A stretch of DNA of 64,000 bases from Luteimicrobium album (GTDB lineage: Bacteria; Actinomycetota; Actinomycetes; Actinomycetales; Cellulomonadaceae): contig NZ_BSUK01000001.1 of the NCBI RefSeq assembly GCF_030161555.1, positions 186,001 through 250,000 of the forward strand. The letters run 5' to 3'. A program made the translations under genes and the position numbers. Under the pieces are notes generated by a model that saw only the letters and a list, made by a program, of their open reading frames with translations, had not been told where the DNA came from and did not search any database. This document shows positions 55,701-62,754 of the stretch, piece after piece. Numbering within the stretch: position 1 is the first letter of the stretch; each line of letters starts with the position of its first letter.

Positions 55701-56272
55701 CGGACCGCGTCGATCACCGACGACACGGCGGCGTCCGTGCCGAGGTCGCCCGCCCAGGACTCGACGACCTCCGCCGCGAGCTGCCACTGGCTGGCCTCGC
55801 TGAGCAGGCGCGAGCCCGGCTCGATCCCGAGCCGCAGGGCGTGGTCGCCGACGAGCCCCGCCGCGTACGCGTTGTACGTCGAGACCGTCGGGCGGTCGAG
55901 GAGCGCGAGACCGTCGGCCGCCGCCCCCGTGCGCCGCGCGAACTGCGCGAGCCGATCCTGGACCCGCACGGCGAGCTCGCCGGCCGCCTTGCGCGTGAAC
56001 GTCAGGCCGAGGACCTCCTCGGGCCGCACGTGCCCGTTCGCGATGAGCCAGACGACGCGCGACGCCATCGTCTCCGTCTTGCCCGAGCCGGCCCCCGCGA
56101 TGACGAGCAGCGGCGCGACCGGTTCCGCCTCGATCACCGCGACCTGCTCCGGCGTCGGGGCCGGCCGGTCGAGGATCTCCGCGATCTCGAGGGCCGCGTA
56201 CCGGCGACGCGCGTCCGGGGCCGACCCGCCGTCCGCCACGGGGACGAGCATGCGCTCGAGCTGCTCGGTCAT
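52778..56272 (-). CDS. adnB: AdnB subunit of AdnAB helicase-nuclease
   Basis: A 1,164-residue UvrD-like motor fused to a RecB-type nuclease. Walker A GAGSGKT (60-66), Walker B LLDEYQDTSHAQ, GDPNQSIYGWRGA and motif VI LAYVAFTRARHQLHL show an intact motor; the nuclease motif VVVDWKTGRAP lies near residue 1100. It is the lead motor subunit of the AdnAB dimer that resects double-strand breaks in actinobacteria in place of RecBCD. ATG 56272 overlaps the adnA stop (ATGA), giving coupled synthesis. Frame intact across 3.5 kb. Confidence 0.94.
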   Translation of the reverse strand: MTEQLERMLVPVADGGSAPDARRRYAALEIAEILDRPAPTPEQVAVIEAEPVAPLLVIAGAGSGKTETMASRVVWLIANGHVRPEEVLGLTFTRKAAGELAVRVQDRLAQFARRTGAAADGLALLDRPTVSTYNAYAAGLVGDHALRLGIEPGSRLLSEASQWQLAAEVVESWAGDLGTDAAVSSVIDAVRSLSGALAEHLLDPVEARARLERLVDGIAAVPLGRRKTHYADVTSLLASLGERARLLDVVAAYAERKRRLEALDFGDQVAIAARLAREVPVVGRLERGRYRAVLLDEYQDTSHAQVELLAALFGAGHGVTAVGDPNQSIYGWRGASAGGIGRFPERFRQTPTAASPHGARARVLSLSTSWRNDRAILDVANRTAEPLRASSQVPVDRLAARPGAGEGAVHVTFHATEDEEAAHLADVVARARDDAAAAGRSMPSAAVLCRARRQFLPVEAALRSRGIPVEVVGLGGLLSTPEVTDLVAFLQVAHDPSRGDALARLLTGPRVNLGAADLFALASRARDLADAQDRRAGRAADGAVPGGGPAAAPGTSDVPDGPADDEPAILEGDVVDHRSLVDALDDLPAPGRAARDGRTLTTAAHTRLATLARDLRAVRAQTYLSLPELVTQAERALGLDIEVDVAGALFDAGAQGGSELGRAHLDAFRDVAVEFSQSADVPTLGAFLAWLGAAQAQEGGLDLPLRDVDPDAVQVITVHGAKGLEWDLVVVPGLVQQAFPQVRFGDDGPTDSGWLTGLGNLPYPLRGDARDLPHLAYDDAEDATGLRDALAAFKLACGEHELAEERRLAYVAFTRARHQLHLSGSWWRTGTRPSEPSVFLTELVDAGLHPDTWADVPEDGASNPLADRVRTGWWPARPGDDAPDGGAGGAADDGPSPAVRAVRAAALAVREAVASGASALADDADSAADDPSGLAALARLLLAERATHEAARAEVAFPAHVSASGLVALAADRDAFALARRRPLPRRPSSHARRGTAFHAWVERYFGAAALLDVEDLPGADDADVRTDEELEALRATFLASGWASREPLAIEVDVETPVAGVVVRCRIDAVFPERAEPRGDDPDGTRSAAVVVDWKTGRAPHDDASRRAREVQLAAYRLAWSRWSGLPLEDVSAAFYYVADDTVVRPVDLLDESALEALVRGDG

Positions 56273-59200
56273 GCGATCACCTGTCGTCCCTCGGGCTGCG
56301 CGGGGCACGTCCGGCGCACCGGGCACGACCCGCACAGCCGGTTCTCCTGGGCGAGGAACGCCGACCCCGCCATCGTCCGTGCCACGCCGTCGACGAGCTC
56401 CGCGGCCCACGCGCCGCCGTCGGGCTGCTCGTCGAGGGCGGGCTGGTCCCGCAGGGCGGCGTTGCGCCCGGTGCCGAGGTAGACGAGCCGCGCTCCGGCC
56501 GGGCGGGCCCCGTCGGGCAGGTCCGCGCCCGGCCCGCCCTCGGGCTGCTTCGAGCCGTCGAGCCCGCCGAGCTCGACGGCGAGCTGGTACGCACCGAGCT
56601 GGGCGTGCTGCTCGGTGTCGGCCTTCGAGGGCGCGTTGCGGCCGGTCTTGAGGTCGACGACCTCGACGGCGCCCGGATCGTCTGTCGCCTCGACCCGGTC
56701 GATCACCCCGCGCAGGGTGGCCCGTTCACCGATGTCGACGCGGAACGGGACCTCGACCGCGAGCGCCGTGCGGTCCTTGAGGTACCCCGCCAGGCGCTCG
56801 ACCATCGCGTCGGCCCGGCGGCGCGTCTGGGTCGCGGGCCAGCCCGGTGTGAGCCCGAGCTCGGGGAAGCGGCGGTCGAGCTCGGCCGCGAGCGCCGCGT
56901 GACCGCCGTCGGGCAGGGCCTCGGCGACGGCGTGCACGAGCGTGCCGAGCGTCTGGACGGTCGCGTCGGGTGCGGTGCCGCCGGCCGTCTCGAGCGCCCA
57001 GCGCAGCGCGCACGCGTCGACGAGCTCGACGCGCGACGGCGACACCACGACACGCTCGTCGCCCGGGTGGAGCGGGGCGTCGCTCGTCACGTCGCCCGCC
57101 CCGTACCAGCCGGCCGGGTCGGCGCCGCTCACGCCGGCGCGGGCGAGGTCGGCGAGCAGGGCGGCGGCGTTGCGCGGCTCCGCGGCGCCGGGCCCGGCCG
57201 AGCCCGCCGTCACCGCGTCCTCGACCAGGTCGCGGCGCAAGGACGCGACCAGCCCGCGCAGGTCGAGCGAGGCCTCCCGTCGCCGGGGCGTGCGTCCCTC
57301 CTCGGGCGCCGCCTGGACCAGGTCGAGGAACACGGACGGACGCTCGTCGGCGTCGTCGACCGCGGTCACCACGAGGCGCCGTCGGGCGCGCGAGACGGCC
57401 ACGGCGAACGCGCGCAGCTCGTCCGCGAGGACGGCACGGCGCGCCGCCGCCCCTGCCTCACCCTCGGTCCCGCCGAGCTCGCGCCGGGCGAGCAGCTCGA
57501 CGAGGGCCTGCGAGCCGAGCAGCGAGTCACGCAGCCGCAGGTCCGGCCACACGCCGTCCTGCACGCCGGTGACGACGACGACGTCCCACTCCCCGCCTGC
57601 CGCGCCGGCGGGCGTGAGCGCGGACACCGAGCCCGCGCCGACGGCCTGGGCGGCGAGCGTGTCGGCCGGCAGGTCCTGCGAGCCCAGGTAGTCGAGGAAC
57701 GCGCGGGCCGACGCCTGCGGGAGCCGGTCGACGAACGTCTCGGCCGCCCGGAACAGCGCCAGGACGGCGTCGAGGTCGCGGTCGGCGCGCGCACCGGCCG
57801 TTCCACCCTCGAGCGCGAGCCGCTGCCAGCGCTCGGCCAGGCCGGTCGCGTCCCACGCGGCCCAGAGCACGGACTGGGCGTCGGCGTCGGGCTCGCGGGC
57901 CGCCACGCGCGCCGCCTCCACGACGCGCGCGACGCGTTCGGCGGGCGTCCGCACGGTGGCGGGGAGCGTGGCCGCGCGGCTCGGGTGCTCGACGACCTCC
58001 GCGAGCAGCGCGTCCGACGCGCGGCCGCCGCCGCCCGCCCGCTCCTCCGCGCGCAGGGCCCGGCGCAGGCGCCGCAGCCCGACGACGTCGAGCCCGCCCA
58101 CGGGCGACGTGAGCAGGTCGGCGACCACGTCCGGGTCGACGGGGGACGCCGCGTCGACGTCCGGGTCGACCGCCGCCTCGAGGTCCAGCGCGATCCCGAC
58201 GACCTCCAGCAGCGGACGGACCGCGGGCTCGTCGCGCAGCGGCACGTCCGAGCCCAGGAGGTTCACGGGCACCTGCGCCGCGAGCAGGCCACGACGCAGG
58301 GCGGCGAGCTGACCGCCCGCGCGCGCGACGACGGCCATGCGCGCCCACGGGGTGCCGTGCAGCAGGTGCTCCGAGCGCAGGACCCGCGCGACGTGCGCGG
58401 TCTCCTCCGCCCCGGAGACGAAGGTCGCGACGTCGACGACCGGCTCGGTCGGGTCCGCGCCGTCGACCTGCTCGGCCGGCGTCGCGCGCCGGTGCGCCGC
58501 GGCGCCGAGGGTGGGGATCGCGGCCGTGACGCGCGCGACCACGTCGCGCAGGCCCCCGGGTGCCGCCACGTGGTCCCGAGGTGCACGGTCCGGGCGTCGA
58601 ACGCGCCGACCTGCCCCGACCCGCGGCCCGGGCGGGCGCCGGCCTGCCCCAGCAGCGCGGGGCTCGCGCCACGGAACGTCTGCACCGCGACGTCGGGGTC
58701 GCCGAGCAGGACGAGGCGGGAGCCGTCGTCGCGCAGGACCTCGAGCAGGGCCGCGGTGGCGGCGGTGGCCTCCTGGTAGTCATCGACGACGACAAGCCGC
58801 CACCGCGGGCGCGGCACGCCCGGCAGGTCCGCGTCCCAGGTCCGCAGCGCGTCGGCGGCCTCCGCGACGACGACCGCCGGGTCCACCCGTGCGCCCCGGT
58901 CCGGGGTGCCCGCGCCGAGCGCCGTGACCGCGAGGTACTCGTCGTACAGCTGGGCGGCGAGCTCCCACTCGGGGCGGTCGTGCAGACGGCCGAGGGCGGC
59001 CAGCTCGGACGGCAGCAGGTCGTGCTCGGCGGCGCGCATGAGCAGGTCGCGCAGCTCCTGCCGGAAGCCGCGCAGCCCGAGGACGTCCTCGGGCAGACCG
59101 GGCGGCAGGCGCAGCGGCACCCCGACGCCGGCCACGTGGCCCGCGAGGAGCTCCGACAGCAGGAGGTCCTGCTCCGGGCCCGAGACGAGCGTGGGCAGCG

Positions 59201-59582
59201 GGTCGCCCAGCGCCTCCGCGCGCGAGCACAGGACCGCGAACGCCGCCGACGCCGCCGTCCGCACGAGCGGCGCCGAGAGCGTCCTCGCGGCCCGATAGGT
59301 CAGGACGTCGCGCAGCGAGCCCGCGGCGCGTCGGGACGGCGCGAGCACCAGCACCTCGTGCGGCGCCAGGCCCCGGGCCAGCGCGAGCGCGGCGACCTCC
59401 ACGGCGAGGGTCGTCTTCCCCGTGCCGGGTGCCCCGAGGACGACGAGCGCCTCCCCCGAACCGAGCCCGACGGCCGCCTCCAGCGCCGCCGTCTGCGCCG
59501 GGTCCAGGCCGCCGTCCGACGCCGCGGTGCGCAGCTCGGGGGGCGCAGGCGGCAGGAGGCTGGCGGCGGGAGCGGGCGGCAC
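56269..59582 (-). CDS. adnA: AdnA subunit of AdnAB helicase-nuclease (one-base slip)
   Basis: About 1,104 residues. N-terminal UvrD-like motor with Walker A GAPGTGKTT (50-58) and VVVDDYQEATAAT; C-terminal RecB-like nuclease with VEVVDLKTGRNAPSK; and a terminal Cys cluster LCGSCPVRRTCP consistent with an Fe-S site. At 58553-58557 five C need six, joining WRHPG to GLRDVVARVTAAIP. The GTG at 59582 is the best available start. AdnA and AdnB form a heterodimer that unwinds and degrades DNA ends for homologous recombination. Confidence 0.93.
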
Positions 59583-59615
59583 GGCCTCATCCCACCACGC
59601 ACCGCCGACATCGAC

Positions 59616-59999
59616 TCACTCGCGGGGGCGGCGCACGACGAGCGGGAGGACGAGGATCGCGACCGCGCCGGCAGCGCCCGCACCGAGCGTCGCCCAGCCC
59701 GCTCGCCACGGCCAGGCACCCGCCTGCTGGCACCCGTCACGCAGGTCCTGCCGGACGTCGTCGGACATCTCCCCACCCGTGACCGCATACCCGCTCCCGG
59801 GATGGACCCGGAAGGCGGTGCCGCAGATGCCGCCGCCGACCTCGACGTCCCAGCTCCACGACGCGCCCGTCATGACGCAGCCGAGCGCGAGGACGAGCGC
59901 CGCCCGGCGCAGCCGCGTCCGCGGAGCGGGACGTCGCCGGGCGCCGGGGTCCGAGAGCACGCCCCAGCGTCGCACACGCCGGGTGGTCGCACTCTCCAT
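59616..59999 (-). CDS. Small two-helix membrane protein of unknown function
   Basis: A 127-residue protein: basic N terminus (TRRVRRW), membrane segment about 31-48, an external loop with two cysteines (GGGICGTAF, RDGCQQAG) and a second segment about 100-120 ending VVRRPRE. ATG 59999 is chosen because GAGAGGTG lies just upstream. It is not recognised as a named family. It sits 33 bp before the adnA start on the same strand and is divergent from the TetR gene across an inverted repeat, so TetR may control it. Confidence 0.65.
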   Translation of the reverse strand: MESATTRRVRRWGVLSDPGARRRPAPRTRLRRAALVLALGCVMTGASWSWDVEVGGGICGTAFRVHPGSGYAVTGGEMSDDVRQDLRDGCQQAGAWPWRAGWATLGAGAAGAVAILVLPLVVRRPRE

Positions 60000-60012
60000 G
60001 TGACGCACCTCT

Positions 60013-60031
60013 CATGAAACGAACGTTCATG
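60013..60031. promoter_or_regulatory. CATGAA-N7-TTCATG dyad, candidate TetR operator
   Basis: A 19-bp inverted repeat in the only AT-rich stretch of the 141-bp gap between the small membrane-protein gene and the divergent TetR gene. Position and symmetry suit autoregulation. Confidence 0.55.
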
Positions 60032-60140
60032 CAGGTCAAAGCCATGTCGTCTCACCTGGTGTGCAAGCCCTTGGACGGGCCCGCACAGCGCTCTACCATC
60101 CGAACACCGGCTCGCAAGCCAGGCCCGAAGGGGGAACGTC

Positions 60141-60821
60141 GTGCCCGCCACCACAACGCTGACCCACCGGATCCCGCGCGCCGCACGCCGGGTCCAGCTC
60201 CTCGGAATCGCCACGCGCTTGTTCGCGGCGCGCGGCTTCCACCACCTCTCGATGGACGACCTGGCCGACGAGGCGGGGGTTTCCAAGCCCGTCCTGTACC
60301 GCCACTTCCCGTCCAAGCTCGCGCTCTACCTCGCGGTGGTCGACGCCCGAGGCGACGAGCTCGTCACCGCCGTCGACGCAGCGCTCGCGCCCGCCCGGCA
60401 GGCGCATCCGACCGTCACCTTCGACGGCGGCGACGTCGTGCGGGCCGTCGTCGAGGCCTACGTGTCGTTCGCCGTCGACGCGGGACAGTCCGCGGCGCTC
60501 CTGTTCGAGTCGGACGTCATGCGCGACGATGCCGTCCGCGAGCGCGTGCTGCGCCCCGACGCCGTGAACGCCGACGCGTTCGCCGACGTCCTCGTCCTGC
60601 GCTGCGGGATGGAACGCGACCAGGCGCTCGTGCTCGGTCGGACGTGCACCGCGATCGCCCGGTCCGCCGCGACCGAGGTCGCCGAACAGGCCCGGCTCGC
60701 CGCGCGCCGGAACGAGCAGGGTCGCGGCAGCCGCATCGGCGTCGACGACGCCGCGATCAGCAGCCTGCTGTCGACCTTCGCGTGGAGGGGTCTGCGCTCG
60801 TTCGTCGCCCCTGCGACCTGA
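60141..60821 (+). CDS. TetR-family transcriptional regulator
   Basis: A 226-residue regulator starting at GTG 60141 behind GAAGGGGG. The helix-turn-helix (residues about 20-65) includes MDDLADEAGVSKPVLYRHF. The C-terminal ligand domain is all-helical. Its place beside the DUF3107 gene matches Rv3208 in mycobacteria, a conserved TetR of the core block. Likely target is its own divergent region. Confidence 0.9.
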   Translation: MPATTTLTHRIPRAARRVQLLGIATRLFAARGFHHLSMDDLADEAGVSKPVLYRHFPSKLALYLAVVDARGDELVTAVDAALAPARQAHPTVTFDGGDVVRAVVEAYVSFAVDAGQSAALLFESDVMRDDAVRERVLRPDAVNADAFADVLVLRCGMERDQALVLGRTCTAIARSAATEVAEQARLAARRNEQGRGSRIGVDDAAISSLLSTFAWRGLRSFVAPAT

Positions 60822-60986
60822 GCCCCCGCGCCGTGCGCCTCCTGGGGTGAGTGCGCTCGGTCGGGTTCGCGGGTGGGTGCGGCGAGCTGGTTCGGGCTGT
60901 CGTGCTTCGGCCCTGGGGGCCGTGCGCACTCCTTGACGCCCTTCACCACCTCCCCGCCCCCACCCGGCCGGCCGTCGTCTCACCCT

Positions 60987-61020
60987 CGCCGACGGTGACG
61001 TTCCGCTCGTCGATGGTGAC
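60987..61020 (+). repeat. Bracketing inverted repeat, left copy
   Basis: CGCCGACGGTGACG begins a 34-bp segment that matches, at 27 of 34 positions, the reverse complement of 61314-61347. The pair encloses 293 bp containing the two other repeat types. Confidence 0.6.
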
Positions 61021-61047
61021 GGTGGCGCCGGGGGTCAGGTCCCGTGC

Positions 61048-61134
61048 GTGCCGAGCACCGGGTTGTGCACGTTCCGACGTGCCGAGCACGGGTTTGTGCA
61101 CCCGTTGAGCGACGCATCGGTGCACAAGCCCGTG
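61048..61134. repeat. GTGCCGAGCAC direct and inverted repeat cluster (family G-like)
   Basis: Two 23-bp direct units begin GTGCCGAGCAC and end TGTGCAC (61048-61070 and 61079-61101), followed by an inverted half unit GTGCACAAGCCCGTG (61120-61134). The GCCGAGCA core and the direct-then-inverted order recall family G at 16723 and 37061, with the last inverted unit missing. Confidence 0.65.
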
Positions 61135-61191
61135 GTGGGCGGCGAGACCGTGCCTGATCGCATGGTCGGCGGGCGGTAGGCCGACCGTGAA

Positions 61192-61296
61192 GGGCGGGGC
61201 GGGTGGGGTGCGCGCGGTCGTGGCGGGTCTGGCGGGAGCCGAGCGAGGAACGAGCGAGGCGGATGGAAGACCGCGCGCACCCCACTCGCCCCGCCC
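61192..61296 (+). repeat. Structured repeat family E, copy C
   Basis: Arms of 28 bp (61192-61219 and 61269-61296) pair with only one G-T wobble (inner end GTGCGCGCGGTC). The 49-nt centre begins GTGGCGGGTCTGGCGGGAG and ends GGATGGAA, as in copy A on the opposite strand. Confidence 0.9.
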
Positions 61297-61313
61297 GCCC
61301 CGACCACGCGGGC

Positions 61314-61347
61314 ATCACGATCGGAGAACGGGGCGTCACCGTCGGCG
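61314..61347 (-). repeat. Bracketing inverted repeat, right copy
   Basis: Partner of 60987-61020; ends in CGTCACCGTCGGCG. Possible terminal repeat of a small non-autonomous element, or two independent copies of one short repeat. Confidence 0.6.
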
Positions 61348-61462
61348 TTCAGCGCTCAGCGATCAGGGGCCCGGCGGGCGCCACCGGGCGCGCGCCCCCG
61401 CATAGGATCGTCCGAGGTGGTAGGCCCGTCGGCCCACCGCGAGACGATCGAAAGGAACCGTG

Positions 61463-61690
61463 GTGGAAGTCACGATCGGTGTGAAGCACCTGCCCCGCGA
61501 GCTCGTCATCGACACGGACCTGACGGCCGACGAGGTCGCCGCCGCGGTCTCGGCCGCGCTGAAGAGCGACGCCAACACGCTGGAGCTCAAGGACTCGCGC
61601 GGGCGCCAGTACCTGGTCCCGGCCGCGTCGGTCGGCTACGTGGAGATCGGCACCGAGGAGACGCGCCGCGTCGGCTTCGGCACCCTCTGA
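61463..61690 (+). CDS. DUF3107 small protein
   Basis: A 75-residue protein matching DUF3107 (TB9.4/Rv3208A-like): VEVTIGVKHLPRELVIDTD, then a helix with ADEVAAAVSAAL and an ending VGYVEIGTEETRRVGFGTL. Two adjacent GTG codons exist (61460, 61463); the second has the better distance from AAAGGA (61451-61456). Function unknown, conserved across actinobacteria beside the TetR and DEAD-box genes. Confidence 0.9.
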   Translation: MEVTIGVKHLPRELVIDTDLTADEVAAAVSAALKSDANTLELKDSRGRQYLVPAASVGYVEIGTEETRRVGFGTL

Positions 61691-61701
61691 TCGCGGGCGG
61701 C

Positions 61702-62456
61702 TCAGGCCGTGAGGCCGAGCCGTCGCATGCGCAGCGCGTGCCGTTCGGTGAGCTGGCGCAGCGTCCAGGTGTGCGTGTCCGACCCGGCGTCCTTCGCGGC
61801 CGGGTCGGACTCGGCCTCCTCGCGACCGCGAGCAGGTGCACAAACGTGCCGCTCTCGGTGAGCAGCGACTGCGCGAGCCGTAGCGCCTCCCCGACGAGGC
61901 GGCGCCCCCACAGCGCGAGGCGGGCCGAGAGCACGCGGTCCGCGGCGGCGGCCTCGGCGAGCTGCTGCACGGCTTCCTCGTCGGCGACGCTCGCCTCCAT
62001 GACGCCGAGGACGACGTCGCGCGAGACGGGGTCGAGCGCGGGCGCGCAGAGCCGGCAGAAGTCTTCGGCGACGGAGCGCCCGACGAACTCGCGCAGCACC
62101 TCTTCCTCCCAGGTGCTGGCCTGGGTGCGGTCGTCGAAGTCGTCGAACGCGCCGTCGAACGGCGTCATCGCGGCCACGGGTGACGCGCCGAGCTCCTCGA
62201 TCCGGACGAGCACGCGCTCGCACCGGGCGAGCGACGCCCCGGCGCGCCGGCTGTACGCGAGGCGCCCCTCGACGTCGAGCGCGTCGGCCGCCTCCGCGGC
62301 GAACCGTGGTACGTCGTCGAGCTCGAAGGCTGCGACGAGTCCGAGGAGCTCGACGATCTCGTCGAGGCTCGCACCTCCACTCGCGCCCCCGGCCGGGCCG
62401 TCGCCGGTGCCGGGCGTTGGGGTGTCGGCGGGGGACGCGGAGCTCGTGACGGCCAT
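61702..62456 (-). CDS. Ferritin-like/MiaE-fold protein of unknown function (one-base slip)
   Basis: About 251 residues. After a disordered Thr/Pro/Gly-rich N terminus, an all-helical domain (SLDEIVELLGLVAAFELDDV, RREE-type acidic residues, FDDFDDRTQASTWEEEVLRE) resembles the Rv3210c family with a ferritin-like fold. At 61830-61831 one base is missing; repair joins FVHLL to RGREEAESDPAAKDAG and ends in LRQLTERHALRMRRLGL. ATG 62456 lies six bases after -10-like TATCCT (leaderless). It is divergent from the DEAD-box helicase gene. Metal ligands were not assigned. Confidence 0.78.
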
Positions 62457-62754
62457 CCGTCCAGGATAGGCAGGGCCGCATCCGATACCATGGCCCAGTA
62501 CCTCGGTTGCCCGGTCGTCTAGCTTCCTGGCCCGCGCTCGTCCTGACGCGCGGTCCGCATCGACCATGACGCCCCGGACCTGGTCCGGTTCGTCCCGCCA
62601 CGACGGCGGCGCATCTCCACGATCGGCTGCCGGCCCCTGGCGCACGCGTCGCCCCGGACACCGCCGTCCCGCACCCCGGCCGCCCCTCATGGGCGCGAGC
62701 CCGGCGCGGGAGACCGGTCCGCGCGCGACGGCGCCCCGACGAACACGAGGAACC
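62457..62754 (+). promoter_or_regulatory. Promoter and long structured leader of the DEAD-box helicase gene
   Basis: No gene in 298 bp. A -10-like TACCAT at 62486-62491 would give a leader of about 255 nt. It contains a 15-bp dyad CCGGACCTGGTCCGG (62574-62588) and CCGCC-N5-GGCGG shortly after, then GAGGAA before the GTG. Opposite it starts the ferritin-like gene. Confidence 0.5.

Larger units (their letters stand above)
60822..61462. other. Non-coding repeat island between tetR and DUF3107 genes
   Basis: About 640 bp with no gene. It holds family E copy C, a cluster of GTGCCGAGCAC units, and a pair of 34-bp imperfect inverted repeats that bracket both (all listed separately). 60822-60986 contains nothing recognised. 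The DUF3107 promoter (-10-like TAGGAT, 61403-61408) occupies the right edge. Confidence 0.7.

Noticed and set aside
60987..61347. Insertion sequence
   Set aside because: No transposase frame inside; brackets are only 79% alike and no target duplication was seen.
62508..62530. tRNA-Glu-like start GCCCGGTCGTCTAGC
   Set aside because: The first 15 bases resemble a tRNA-Glu acceptor and D-arm start, but no anticodon arm, T arm or 3' acceptor strand follows.
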